A stretch of 64,000 nucleotides of DNA, taken from the NCBI GenBank assembly GCA_026710545.1, contig JAPOQU010000093.1, positions 26,507-90,506 of the forward strand, in the 5' to 3' direction. Within the stretch, counting starts at the first letter, position 1; each line of letters opens with the position of its first letter. Below are positions 17,833-26,633 of the stretch, piece after piece. Position numbers and translations under genes: made by a program. The notes under the pieces were generated by a model that did not search any database, was not told the origin of the DNA, and saw only the letters and a program-made list of their open reading frames with translations. Source of the stretch: Gammaproteobacteria bacterium. GTDB taxonomy: Bacteria > Pseudomonadota > Gammaproteobacteria > Eutrophobiales > Eutrophobiaceae.

Positions 17833-20142
17833 ATGAAAAATATTGATTTTCTGGCAAAGTGGGTTGCCATACAATTATTCCGACGCTTTTCCGGCAACTT
17901 CGTACGTGCCCTGTCAATTGCGGCAGCAGGGCTGATTATCGCAACCCCATCGTATGCCCAGGGCGGTGCCTCTCTACTTGAGGAAATTATCGTAACAGCC
18001 AGAAAACGGGACGAGTCGGTGCAGAATGTCCCTATTACTATTACGGCGTGGTCCGCCGAGCAAATGGAGGCCGTTGGAATTTCTCATGCCGGCGACATTC
18101 CGTTCTATACACCCAATTTCACGTGGAATTCGGAATACGGGAAAACCACGCCGCAGATTTACCTGCGCGGTGTGGGAACAAATAATTTTTCTCCCATTAA
18201 TACCGGTCCGGTCGCAGTATACCAGGATAATATCTATCACGGTCCAAACGTGGTTCAGGCCTTTGCAGCGTATGATCTTGATCGCGTGGAAGTGCTCAAA
18301 GGTCCGCAGGGAACCTTGTACGGTCGAAATTCTACGGCAGGGTTGGTGAATTTTATCTCCAGGAAACCTGAGATCGGCGCCGAAGCAAACGGCTACCTGA
18401 GGGCGGAGGTAGGCGAATACGAAACAACCAATTTCCAGGGGGCGGTAGGCATCCCCATTTCCGATACCGTAGCGGGACGCGCGTCTTTTGCGTTCAACAA
18501 GAACACCGGATTATGGGACAATTCGAACCCGGATTCCGGCCAGGACAATGCGGGCCAATTCGATGACATATCGGGTCGTGTTCAATTACTGATACAACCG
18601 AACGATCGTCTGTCCATACTCCTCAACGGACACTTTACATATGCCGATCCGGATACCGAACCTTTCAAAAACATCGGTGTCGCATGTCCGCCCGGCGTCA
18701 CGCCGGGCCTGACCTCTGCCGGTTCCAACTGCCCGGATTTCACCGGTTTTACCGATACGGGAGATTTTCACGAGACATTCACCACAAAGGACAAGGAGGA
18801 ACTGGATGCAATCGGCGGGATTATAGATATCACGTACAACACCGGCGCATTTACTCTGACATCCATAACGGGGTTCGATTTTGTTGAACATATCCGTTTT
18901 GATGATGTGGACGGTGCGCCGACCATCAGCCTGGATGACAGCTTCGACGATGATTTCGATTACTGGAGCCAGGAAGTGCGGCTTTCGGGAGAGCATGAAA
19001 GGTTTAGCTGGCACGTCGGGGGATACTACTATTTTGAACAGAACAAGGGATATGTCACCGCCAACTTCCAGGATGTGCTCATCGCTTTCGGCGCACCGCC
19101 CGGAGGTGTCCTGTATGACCGTGCGATCGAAACAGAGAGCTACGCGGTATTCGGACAAGCGGATTACAAGGTGACGGACCAGCTTCGTATCAGTGCAGGC
19201 GTACGCTGGACGTACGAGGAAAAAACGGTTGAAAAATATGACTTTTATTTTTTCGATGATTCCAACCTGAGGGGACATATCAAGAGTGTCGACGCCATCC
19301 CGAATCCGGCGCCTGGAAACTGGCTGGTAGATCCGGTACTGGATTACGACGAACCGACCTGGCGCATTTCAGTGGACTATGCGTTTACTGAAGACCTGCT
19401 CGGTTATGCGAGTTATTCCCGCGGCATAAAGGGAAGCGAAGTAAACGGGGGCCCAGGGACGCCCAGCGACACCAACCCGATCAATCCTGAAAAACTTGAT
19501 GCCTGGGAGGTCGGTATCAAGAGTGATTGGGCGGACGGACGCTTGCGCTTGAATGCGGCAGGCTTCTACTATGAATACGAGGACCAGCAGGTAAGTACTT
19601 TCATTGTCGATCCAAGCGCGGCCGGCGGGGTTCGCGCCGTACTGGATAATGCAGCAAAATCTGAAATTTACGGTGCAGAGGCCGAAATAACCTTGCGTCC
19701 CACGGATTCTTTTACCCTGTATGGCGCAGTGGGATGGACAGATGCTGAATTTGATGAATACGTATCTGCAACCGTATTGGGCGACCTGACCGGTAATCGG
19801 CCGGGATTCGTGCCGGAGTTCGAAGCAACCCTGCTGGCGAGGTATGATTTTACCCTGGGGAACGGAGGCATGTTTACTGTACAGGGAGACCTGGTCCACA
19901 GGGGTGATATGTTTTTCCAGCCTACCAATGATCCCGTGCTGGCCGAAGACGATTTTACGCTCTTCAACTTTCTTGCCAGGTATTCGTCTCCCAACGATGT
20001 GTACTCGGTCGGCCTGCGCGTGAAAAACGCGACGGACAAAAACTATCTTACCTCGGGTTTCGATGTCAGCGGCCTCGGCTTTTATGCGCTCAAGGCCGGT
20101 TACCCCCGTGTAATTACCGGAGAATTTCAGTTCAATTTCTAG
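17833..20142 (+). CDS. TonB-dependent outer membrane receptor
   Basis: The 769-residue precursor has an N-terminal signal (to about residue 45, ending SYAQG), a TonB box (EEIIVTARKR), a plug domain with VLKGPQGTLYGRNSTAGLVNFISRKP, and a long beta-barrel ending in FQFNF, the usual C-terminal aromatic. It probably brings an unknown large ligand into the periplasm using TonB energy. The plug resembles those of receptors in catabolic clusters of marine and soil bacteria rather than classical siderophore receptors, but this is a loose impression. The 147-base AT-rich gap upstream likely holds its promoter; GGGGGTAG precedes the ATG. Confidence 0.92.
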   Translation: MKNIDFLAKWVAIQLFRRFSGNFVRALSIAAAGLIIATPSYAQGGASLLEEIIVTARKRDESVQNVPITITAWSAEQMEAVGISHAGDIPFYTPNFTWNSEYGKTTPQIYLRGVGTNNFSPINTGPVAVYQDNIYHGPNVVQAFAAYDLDRVEVLKGPQGTLYGRNSTAGLVNFISRKPEIGAEANGYLRAEVGEYETTNFQGAVGIPISDTVAGRASFAFNKNTGLWDNSNPDSGQDNAGQFDDISGRVQLLIQPNDRLSILLNGHFTYADPDTEPFKNIGVACPPGVTPGLTSAGSNCPDFTGFTDTGDFHETFTTKDKEELDAIGGIIDITYNTGAFTLTSITGFDFVEHIRFDDVDGAPTISLDDSFDDDFDYWSQEVRLSGEHERFSWHVGGYYYFEQNKGYVTANFQDVLIAFGAPPGGVLYDRAIETESYAVFGQADYKVTDQLRISAGVRWTYEEKTVEKYDFYFFDDSNLRGHIKSVDAIPNPAPGNWLVDPVLDYDEPTWRISVDYAFTEDLLGYASYSRGIKGSEVNGGPGTPSDTNPINPEKLDAWEVGIKSDWADGRLRLNAAGFYYEYEDQQVSTFIVDPSAAGGVRAVLDNAAKSEIYGAEAEITLRPTDSFTLYGAVGWTDAEFDEYVSATVLGDLTGNRPGFVPEFEATLLARYDFTLGNGGMFTVQGDLVHRGDMFFQPTNDPVLAEDDFTLFNFLARYSSPNDVYSVGLRVKNATDKNYLTSGFDVSGLGFYALKAGYPRVITGEFQFNF

Positions 20143-20205
20143 CCTGGGTGGTGCGCTGGAGCATGCGTTAGCGCGACCTCTGCATCCCGTGATGCAGGAT
20201 GACGG

Positions 20206-21390
20206 TTGAGGAGCGGCCTGTTTTCCTTGTCTACAAGTAATACCATTCTCTATGGCTGGTTGGTGCTGGCAGCCGCCATTATCGCCGGAACCGTGACAAC
20301 GTTGCCCAGCTATGCTCTCCCGTTTATCGTCGGCAGCGTGGCTGACGAATTCTCACTGTCAGCGAAGCAGGCAGGCTGGGTCGGTACGGCGGTTATGGGA
20401 GGGTTCGGGGCAGGGACCCTGTTTACGATGTATTGGCAGACGCGCTGGAAATGGCGCCTTACTTGCCTGGTCCACGTCCTGGTTGCGATCGGTTTCTATT
20501 TGTTGATGCGTGGCGCCGACAGTATGGATGTTGCGCTGTTTTTTCAGTTTGCCGGAGCAGCAGGACTTGGAGGAATATATGCTCTAGTGTTGACTATTTT
20601 ATCCCGGCACAGGAATCCCGATCGCATGATCGGGACTTTCATGTTCGTGCAAATAGTCTTTACTTCGGGATATATCCTGTCGTTATCGACCTTGATTTCG
20701 CGGTATGGTTCGTATGGGATTTTCGGCAGTTTTGCCCTGATTTCGGTACTCATTATCCCCTGCCTGTTCTGGTTCCCAAGAGGAGATATAACCGAGGATG
20801 CAGAGCGTGATCACATCCCGCGTCCCCGATTACGCCTTGGACTCACGTCGATTCTCGCACTCGTATCTTTGCTGTTCTTCGGATTAAACACGGCCGGTAT
20901 TGCTTCATTCATAGAAAGGATGGGCAAACACGCCGGTTTAAACCTGGCTCAAATCTCAACCTATATTGCACTTGCCAACTTCGTAAGCATACTCGGTCCG
21001 ATTCTGGCAATGTGGTGGGGAGACCGGTTTAACCGTCTGGTACCACTGTTTCTTGCCGTTTTCTGTAATATCGTCGGCATGGCATTGCTATGGAACGGCG
21101 GCGGCATGTGGTTGTTTCCGATCGGCGCATCGCTGTTTTTCATTTCCTGGATGCTGGGCCTTCCTTATTTGTATGCATCCATTGCCGCACTTGACGCATC
21201 ACGAACCATAATGCCCATCGCAGCGGTTGTCCTGGTTATCGGCAGTTCAATAGCGCCGGCTGTTGCCGGATTATTCGTTACGGAGAACTCACTGAATAGC
21301 GTGAATTTGTACGGGATTATCTGCATCCTGACCTGCTATGTGATCATAATTCCGGCGCTCCTGGCCAAGAAACCTGCCCACCCATCCTGA
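20206..21390 (+). CDS. Major facilitator superfamily transporter
   Basis: The 394-residue protein has about 12 membrane segments, with GAGTLFTMYWQTRWKWR typical of the MFS loop between helices 2 and 3. No ATG lies near the natural N-terminus, so a TTG at 20206 (or 20227) is the likely start. It follows the TonB-dependent receptor on the same strand and may carry the same ligand across the inner membrane. Substrate unknown. Confidence 0.85.
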   Translation: MRSGLFSLSTSNTILYGWLVLAAAIIAGTVTTLPSYALPFIVGSVADEFSLSAKQAGWVGTAVMGGFGAGTLFTMYWQTRWKWRLTCLVHVLVAIGFYLLMRGADSMDVALFFQFAGAAGLGGIYALVLTILSRHRNPDRMIGTFMFVQIVFTSGYILSLSTLISRYGSYGIFGSFALISVLIIPCLFWFPRGDITEDAERDHIPRPRLRLGLTSILALVSLLFFGLNTAGIASFIERMGKHAGLNLAQISTYIALANFVSILGPILAMWWGDRFNRLVPLFLAVFCNIVGMALLWNGGGMWLFPIGASLFFISWMLGLPYLYASIAALDASRTIMPIAAVVLVIGSSIAPAVAGLFVTENSLNSVNLYGIICILTCYVIIIPALLAKKPAHPS

Positions 21391-21418
21391 ATAATCGCCA
21401 AGTACTAAATGAGGTTTC

Positions 21419-21988
21419 TCAGGTTTTAACTCCTCCCCACCGCTTTACGATCCCGGGTTCGATGTCAAACAGGTCCAGCACCCGGCCGACACTGGCGTTG
21501 ATGATGTCATCGATGCTCCGGGGCCGGTTGTAAAATGCCGGAATGGGCGGTGCGATGATCGCCCCCAGGACGGACGCTTCGTAGAATAATTTACAGTGGC
21601 CCGTGTGCAGCGGGGTCTCGCGGGGCATGATTACCAGGCGCCGGCGTTCCTTGAGCACCACGTCGGCGGCCCGCACCAGCAGGTTTTCCGCATAGGAGTT
21701 GGTAATTGCCGACAATGTCCGCATGGAGCAGGGGGCGACGATCATGCCGTCGGTCCTGAAAGACCCGCTGGAAATGCTGGCGGCAACGTCCTTTACGTTA
21801 TGGACCACGTCGGCTTTTGCTTCAATCTCGGTAACGCTGTGCTCCGTTTCGATACCGATGTTGAGCTTGGCCGCATTGGTCATGACCAGGTGGGTTTCGA
21901 TATCCGGCAGTTCAGCCAGCACTTCCACCAGGCGAATGCCGTAAGGCAGGCCGCTGGCGCCGGACATACCGATAATAATTCGTTTCAT
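21419..21988 (-). CDS. UbiX-family flavin prenyltransferase (VdcB-like)
   Basis: This 189-residue protein begins MKRIIIGMSGASGLPYGIRL, the FMN-binding signature of UbiX/Pad1, and carries IVAPCSMRTLSAITNSYAEN and VIMPRETPLHTGHCKL, which form the prenyl-phosphate site. The enzyme makes prenylated FMN from FMN and dimethylallyl phosphate for UbiD decarboxylases. The only UbiD in view (6822-8306) is 13 kb away on the other strand. With the VdcD-like gene there it would complete a VdcBCD-type decarboxylase set. It is convergent with the MFS gene. Confidence 0.92.
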   Translation of the reverse strand: MKRIIIGMSGASGLPYGIRLVEVLAELPDIETHLVMTNAAKLNIGIETEHSVTEIEAKADVVHNVKDVAASISSGSFRTDGMIVAPCSMRTLSAITNSYAENLLVRAADVVLKERRRLVIMPRETPLHTGHCKLFYEASVLGAIIAPPIPAFYNRPRSIDDIINASVGRVLDLFDIEPGIVKRWGGVKT

Positions 21989-22070
21989 GGCAAAAAACTC
22001 ATTGATGGTAAAGACTATCCAATGATGACACGCGACGCTGAGATATCCGAGTTAAACAGGTCAAATCTGG

Positions 22071-23015
22071 TCAGACGCTTTGATGCAAAGGAAATGCCGG
22101 CATTGGTTCGGGGCTTGCGAGGCTGGAGAAATTCTGCGCCGCGTGACTTAAGCGGTTCAGCTGCATGGCCAGGGTCTCTGTGTCCAGGTTGACCAGGTAA
22201 CAGGGCGCGCTTACTACCACGCGTTCGAGAAACGGGTCCACGCTGATACTCAAATGCGCGATAAGGGCATCCCGGTTGGGCATGGAAAGCAGCCTGTGCC
22301 AGGCCGCAGTGTCATCAGCGGCCGGCGCGTCCTGCACGTCCACGCTGGCTGTCAGCAGGCCAATCCCGGAGTCAAGCAGGAAACTGATGACAAGCGCATC
22401 GCCATCACCTCCGGCCTCGAGTTCTATGTCGTCAAGCGCCGGCATGTCAGGCATGTCGTTGCCGGCGCCGGCCATCACTGCGCGCAACAGCGAAAGCGCG
22501 CGCTCATCCCAGTCCACAGGAGAGTTGTCGCCCCGGTACGCGACGGCGGATTGTTCAGCGCCGATAGCTAACAGATTATCGATGCTCTCTTCGCTGAGTT
22601 CGCCATCACGCCATAATTCACCCGGCAGGCTGCCGGCGGCCTGCGCCATCCGCTGCGCCAGCAGGAGCACCGAGTCGGCGTTGATAGCGTTCCTGGGCAA
22701 ACTCGCCGTCAGGAATAATTTACCCTCTTCCTCATCGCCGGTGAAACCCAGCCCAGCGAACGCCGGCAGCAATACGGGCAATTCCAGACAATAGCGCATC
22801 ACTTCAGGCCGCGTCAGCTTGCTTAACGCGCATAATTCCACGTTCGTCACCAGTAATTCGCACTGCGTCAACCATTGCATCACGACCGCGCGCCTCCCGT
22901 CGTTATGGCCTGCGACAGTCACGCCGTCAGGCGAAAAAGTAAACGCCTGCCCGCCGTAGCGTTCCCCTGATTGCGCCAGCGCAGCTTCGACATGCAAGGG
23001 GACAATAACGGACAC
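22071..23015 (-). CDS. Unknown T3SS-linked protein, possibly two CesT-like chaperone domains
   Basis: The 314-residue acidic protein has no signal or membrane segment and I do not recognise it. Two segments, about residues 80-145 and 215-300, show the rhythm of CesT-type chaperones: a strand, a short hydrophobic loop of the type LxASLPxxAI, then a long amphipathic helix. This suggests a fused or duplicated chaperone. It is the last gene of the sctPQRST operon, 21 bases after a CesT-like chaperone gene. A sorting-platform accessory or effector chaperone role is inference. Confidence 0.6.
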   Translation of the reverse strand: MSVIVPLHVEAALAQSGERYGGQAFTFSPDGVTVAGHNDGRRAVVMQWLTQCELLVTNVELCALSKLTRPEVMRYCLELPVLLPAFAGLGFTGDEEEGKLFLTASLPRNAINADSVLLLAQRMAQAAGSLPGELWRDGELSEESIDNLLAIGAEQSAVAYRGDNSPVDWDERALSLLRAVMAGAGNDMPDMPALDDIELEAGGDGDALVISFLLDSGIGLLTASVDVQDAPAADDTAAWHRLLSMPNRDALIAHLSISVDPFLERVVVSAPCYLVNLDTETLAMQLNRLSHAAQNFSSLASPEPMPAFPLHQSV

Positions 23016-23036
23016 TCGAATTCCCCGGTTACAGGC

Positions 23037-23537
23037 TTATACCTTCAGCGCGCCTGCTTCCGGGACACCGGCAGGCGCGTCACCGGCGTCCTCCGGGGCG
23101 GTTGCCTGTTTGATAAATTCATTCGATTGCTCCATAAAACGGCCGATATGCCCGATCAGCGCTTCGGAGTCAAACCCCTCATCAAGCGGCAGGCACAGGT
23201 TGAATGTCAGCGCCTTTGTTTCATTATCCTCACCATCCGCGATCATGGCAAACGGCGTCCCCGGGACGGAGCGCGCGTCATTATGTTGCAAGGCATGGCG
23301 ATACACCTGCTTGTCACCGGCGTCAAGCGTGTCCAGGCACTGCGAGATGACCAGTTCATTGCCGGCGCGGCGATAGCCCAGGTAGATAATGTCCGCTTCT
23401 TGCTCATTGCCCTCAAGGGCATCAAAAACCAGCGTTACCAGGCCCGACCGGTGTTCTTCAAGCAGGTACGGATATTCATCCAGCCCCAGGGACTTCGCCG
23501 TGTCATGGATCAATTGCTGGTATGCGTGATAACTCAT
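23037..23537 (-). CDS. CesT/SycE-like T3SS chaperone
   Basis: From the ATG at 23537 the product is a 166-residue acidic protein starting MSYHAYQQLIHDTAKSLGL. It shows the class I T3SS chaperone layout: N-terminal helix, curved sheet, then LNLCLPLDEG-like loop and a C-terminal helix (EALIGHIGRFMEQSNEFIKQ). The tail is proline- and alanine-rich. Such small dimers hold effectors partly unfolded for export. It lies between sctT and the unknown 314-residue gene in the same operon; no effector is adjacent, so it may serve several substrates. An upstream in-frame start at 23588 is less likely. Confidence 0.7.
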   Translation of the reverse strand: MSYHAYQQLIHDTAKSLGLDEYPYLLEEHRSGLVTLVFDALEGNEQEADIIYLGYRRAGNELVISQCLDTLDAGDKQVYRHALQHNDARSVPGTPFAMIADGEDNETKALTFNLCLPLDEGFDSEALIGHIGRFMEQSNEFIKQATAPEDAGDAPAGVPEAGALKV

Positions 23538-23616
23538 CGCCTGCCGCCTCCCCGGTAGTGAATCGTACGCTCCGGCAAATTGTACCACCAGACAGCAAGA
23601 TTACAAACCGGGGTTC

Positions 23617-23640
23617 GGGGACAGGTTTAAACCGGTCCCC
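23617..23640. repeat. REP-like palindrome, family A (one mismatch)
   Basis: Arms GGGGACAGGTTT and AAACCGGTCCCC form a 24-base inverted repeat with one mismatch, in the gap between sctT and the CesT-like gene inside the operon. Confidence 0.75.
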
Positions 23641-23671
23641 GGGTTATGTTTTTCTTTGTGTCTGCTGCGGC

Positions 23672-24457
23672 TTACACCAGGGTAAACAGCTCTGCAATCG
23701 ATTCAACGATCACGATAATTTCCTTGTCCAGGTGTTCGATGAACAGCCGCCAGCACAGCAACAGGAACAGGACGGCAACCACGCATTTTACCGGCATGGC
23801 CAGGAAAAAAACATCCAGTTGCGGCGCGAACCTGCCGATCAGTCCCATGCTGAATTCGGTCAGGAACAGGATGATCATGATCGGGGATGCCAGCAGCAGG
23901 CACAGCTGCAGGCTGTAGAGCAGGTTTTTTACCAGGAAATCGACCAGTTCCCTGCTGAACGTGGGGTAGAAGCTGGTCACCGGCCACACGTTGAAACTCT
24001 GGTAGATCATGCTCAGGTACAGGTAGAATCCGCCGCCTATGAAAAACAGGAAAATACAGCTTTGCAGCATCAGGGTGCCCAACGGCGAACTTTGCTCGCC
24101 AACCAGCGGGTCCATGGAACTGGCGGCGGTGGCGCCGCGCTGGTTGTCTATCAGCGCGCCGATCATCTGAAACCCCCAGAAGATCGTCAGGATGACAACC
24201 CCCATCAGCAGTCCCAGCACGAGTTCCTTCACAAGCAGCGCCAGCAGCCCGCCCATGGAGGTCTGGGGGACCAGTTGCGCGCTGACCAGGGGGTAGATGA
24301 ACAACCCCATGACCAGGATGATGGCGCTGCGGTTGCGCATGCCGCCGATGACCGATTCGCTGAAGAAGGGCACGAGAAACAGGGCGCCGCCCAGGCGCGG
24401 CAGGCACAGCAGCATGACCATCATGAAGTCAAACAAGGATTCAGACGTGAAATCCAT
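23672..24457 (-). CDS. sctT: T3SS export gate protein SctT
   Basis: The 261-residue inner membrane protein has the SctT/FliR pattern: LCLPRLGGALFLVPFFSESVIGG near the N-terminus, PLVSAQLVPQTSMGGLLALLVKELVLGLLMG in the middle, and SMGLIGRFAPQLDVFFLAMPVK toward the end. SctT forms a helical gate with SctR and SctS in the export apparatus. It is normally directly after sctS; here 160 bases containing repeat-like sequence separate them. sctU, its usual next neighbour, is at 62527-63576. Confidence 0.95.
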   Translation of the reverse strand: MDFTSESLFDFMMVMLLCLPRLGGALFLVPFFSESVIGGMRNRSAIILVMGLFIYPLVSAQLVPQTSMGGLLALLVKELVLGLLMGVVILTIFWGFQMIGALIDNQRGATAASSMDPLVGEQSSPLGTLMLQSCIFLFFIGGGFYLYLSMIYQSFNVWPVTSFYPTFSRELVDFLVKNLLYSLQLCLLLASPIMIILFLTEFSMGLIGRFAPQLDVFFLAMPVKCVVAVLFLLLCWRLFIEHLDKEIIVIVESIAELFTLV

Positions 24458-24617
24458 ATAAGGTGTCCCTTCAGGACGGTTTTTTTACTGGATTCTGGGG
24501 CCCGCTCAACTCCATACGGGGACAGGCCTGCGCGGGAATGACAGTAAGGCGTTTGACCACACTTCGAGTCACACCCACTCATATCTTTTGTGTGTGCAAT
24601 GTGCGACCTGACCCCAT
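24458..24617. repeat. Repeat-like insertion between sctS and sctT
   Basis: The gap contains ACTGGATTCTGGGGCCC, GCCTGCGCGGGAATGAC and GACCTGACCCCATTC. These look like pieces of two common gammaproteobacterial intergenic repeat types (the CCTGCGCGGGAATGAC hairpin and the GGGTCAG arm of family B). No ORF is credible. It probably entered after the operon formed. Confidence 0.5.
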
Positions 24618-24878
24618 TCACTCACCGATCAGTTCGAAGGCATGGATGGTGAACTGGGCGATGTCTTCACCGATCCACAGGCCGGTAATCGCCAGGCCGA
24701 TGACCACGGCCACCAGTTTGAACAGGAACGTAACCGTCTGTTCCTGGAGTTGCGTCAGCGCCAGCACCAGGCTGACCAGTATCCCCACCAGCGCGGTAAT
24801 CACGATGGGCGGCAGGGAGATGATAAGAATGAGTTGCAGGGCCTCCTCGATGAGGTTGATGATCGTTGTTTTGTCCAT
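24618..24878 (-). CDS. sctS: T3SS export gate protein SctS
   Basis: The 86-residue protein has two membrane helices and the SctS/FliQ pattern: EEALQLILIISLPPIVITALVGILVSLVLALTQLQEQTVTF then KLVAVVIGLAITGLWIGEDIAQF. Four copies normally wrap the SctR/T core. Its start is five bases after the sctR stop, in the conserved R-S-T order. Length is typical. Confidence 0.96.
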   Translation of the reverse strand: MDKTTIINLIEEALQLILIISLPPIVITALVGILVSLVLALTQLQEQTVTFLFKLVAVVIGLAITGLWIGEDIAQFTIHAFELIGE

Positions 24879-24883
24879 GCCCG

Positions 24884-25534
24884 TCAGCTATAGGTCAGGG
24901 CCAGGTTGGTCAGCAGCAGCGTCCAGCCATCGACAAAGACAAACAGCAGCAACTTGAAGGGCAGGGAAATGGTCATGGGCGACATCATCATCATGCCCAT
25001 GGCAAGCAGTATATTGGAAACGACCAGGTCCACCACCAGGAACGGCACGTAGATGATAAAGCCGATTTCAAACGCTTCCTGCAATTCCGTCAAGGTGAAA
25101 GCGGGCAGCAGGATGAACATGCTACGGTCATTAATCGACTCGTACATGCTCTCGGGCCACAGGTTGAAGGCCATGGATTTGAACAGGTCGAGCATGTCCT
25201 GGCTGGTATTGCGTTGCAAAAACCTGCGATAAGGTTCGGAGCCTTCATCCAGCATGAACCCGATAAACTGCATATCGGTAAAGTCGGCCCGCCCCTTGGC
25301 CAACTCATAAGTTTCGGCCAGCACCGGCGCCATGATGTACGCCGCGATGATCAGCGCCAGCCCGTTGACGACAATGGCAGGAGGAATCTGCTGGATGCCA
25401 ATCGCATTCTTGAGCAGGTTGAACACGACCACAAATTTCAGGAAAGCCGTGCCGATGCTCACCAGTATCGGCAGCAGCGATACCAGCGCCAGCGTGACGA
25501 TGATGGTAAACGGGTTGGCGGTAAAATCAGGCAC
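24884..25534 (-). CDS. sctR: T3SS export gate protein SctR
   Basis: From the GTG at 25534 the protein has 216 residues, the usual SctR size. Family signatures are LPILVSIGTAFLKFVVVFNLLKNAIGIQQIPP at the first helix, LPAFTLTELQEAFEIGF and PFLVVDLVVSNILLAMGMMM. Five copies form the core of the export gate. The start overlaps the sctQ stop by eight bases (GTGCCTGA); the frame is open further upstream, but that part runs through the end of sctQ and does not look like SctR. A TTG six bases earlier is an alternative start. Confidence 0.93.
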   Translation of the reverse strand: MPDFTANPFTIIVTLALVSLLPILVSIGTAFLKFVVVFNLLKNAIGIQQIPPAIVVNGLALIIAAYIMAPVLAETYELAKGRADFTDMQFIGFMLDEGSEPYRRFLQRNTSQDMLDLFKSMAFNLWPESMYESINDRSMFILLPAFTLTELQEAFEIGFIIYVPFLVVDLVVSNILLAMGMMMMSPMTISLPFKLLLFVFVDGWTLLLTNLALTYS

Positions 25535-25874
25535 ATTCAATGCTGACAACGCGGATGGCAAGGCGGTCCTCGATCCTGACCGGTTCGCCTTGCGCCAGGC
25601 GCTTGCCGTTGACGTTGATATCGACACACTCGGAAGTTTGTCTGGGAAGCTCGAAGACGTAGCCTGCGCCGATGTTTTCCATTTCGGCCAGGGTGCGGGT
25701 CAGCGTGCCCAGCGAGAAATGCAGCACAACTTCAATCCCGTTGGGGTCGATACGCGCCTGTTGCGTTTCACTGGAATCCGCTTCCGGGGCATTCCTCTTG
25801 TCTTGCCCGTCCGTAGCGCCGGCGTTTGCGTCAACCCCGGTTTGCCCGGCAGGCGGAGTATCTGTGTCTGTCAT
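25527..25874 (-). CDS. Probable internally initiated SctQ-C product
   Basis: An ATG at 25872-25874 in the sctQ frame is preceded, with an eight-base gap, by GAGGA (25883-25887). It would give a 115-residue protein made of the acidic linker and the C-terminal SpoA domain. Internal translation of the same region is known for YscQ, SpaO and other SctQ proteins, where the short product stabilises the platform. The sequence shows the site; production of the protein here is inferred. Confidence 0.65.
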   Translation of the reverse strand: MTDTDTPPAGQTGVDANAGATDGQDKRNAPEADSSETQQARIDPNGIEVVLHFSLGTLTRTLAEMENIGAGYVFELPRQTSECVDINVNGKRLAQGEPVRIEDRLAIRVVSIECA

Positions 25875-26633
25875 AAAATCAGTCCTCAAAAGTTGCTTTA
25901 CTCGTAACAGGCGCTGCTCCACGCCGGCCAGGAACAGCGCCTTGCCCTGTAAACACAGGCTGGCCGTCGCCGGCGAAAACTCGCCTGCCTCCAATAATAT
26001 CAGGTCGTTCCGTTGCAATTGCCGCAGCTCGGGCAAGGGCGCCCGGGTCTGCCCGATGACGATATCCAGGGGCAGGGGGATAGCGGCGCCGGCAGTTATC
26101 GTCCTGTGCGACGTCCGCTTGAACAAGGCAGACAACGGCTGCCCCTGCCCGGCCCCGGCGACTTCAACCAGCCCCGGCTGGTAGTCGGCGCCCGGAGACT
26201 CGCTCAGCGCAAAGGCGGCTGTATTACGGTAATCGGGCTCGCCATCCAGCAAATCGATGGCCGTCACCCGGACCGGGATACGCCAGTGCTGTTCGACCCA
26301 GTTCAACGTTCCCTGGTTATAGACCTGAAAACAGGCGCATCGTAGCAGCGGATCCAGTTCCCAGAACCGGGCCGGCTCAATGCCTTGCAGCAGCGCCTCA
26401 AACAAGCCCTGTTGCAGGTACAGCTTGATCGTATAACCGGTGGCTGGCAGCAGGCTGAGACAAATCCATTGCGTCTGCGCGCCGCCTTGCGGCCCGATAA
26501 TTTCACTGGCGGGGCGCCAGCGGATCTTCCAGTTATCCCCGGCGCCGGCGAGATGGTATTCAGCGGCGCTCAATCCAAGGCGGTGCAGGACAGTTAATTC
26601 CTTGAAATCAAAGGCGCTGACAGGGTTCGCCAT
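25527..26633 (-). CDS. sctQ: T3SS sorting platform (C-ring) protein SctQ
   Basis: The 368-residue protein ends in a SpoA (SPOA) domain (ARIDPNGIEVVLHFSLGTLTRTLAEME then ELPRQTSECVDINVNGKRLAQGEPVRIEDRLAIRVVSI). A second, weaker SpoA-like segment lies before an acidic linker at about residues 255-290. SctQ forms the pods of the cytoplasmic sorting platform with SctK, SctL and SctN. The sctP stop overlaps the sctQ start (TAATG). An internal start at codon 254 with its own ribosome site probably yields a separate C-terminal product. Confidence 0.93.
   Translation of the reverse strand: MANPVSAFDFKELTVLHRLGLSAAEYHLAGAGDNWKIRWRPASEIIGPQGGAQTQWICLSLLPATGYTIKLYLQQGLFEALLQGIEPARFWELDPLLRCACFQVYNQGTLNWVEQHWRIPVRVTAIDLLDGEPDYRNTAAFALSESPGADYQPGLVEVAGAGQGQPLSALFKRTSHRTITAGAAIPLPLDIVIGQTRAPLPELRQLQRNDLILLEAGEFSPATASLCLQGKALFLAGVEQRLLRVKQLLRTDFMTDTDTPPAGQTGVDANAGATDGQDKRNAPEADSSETQQARIDPNGIEVVLHFSLGTLTRTLAEMENIGAGYVFELPRQTSECVDINVNGKRLAQGEPVRIEDRLAIRVVSIECA
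25883..25887 (-). promoter_or_regulatory. Internal ribosome binding site within sctQ
   Basis: GAGGA on the minus strand, eight bases before the internal ATG, decides the start of the SctQ-C product. Confidence 0.6.
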
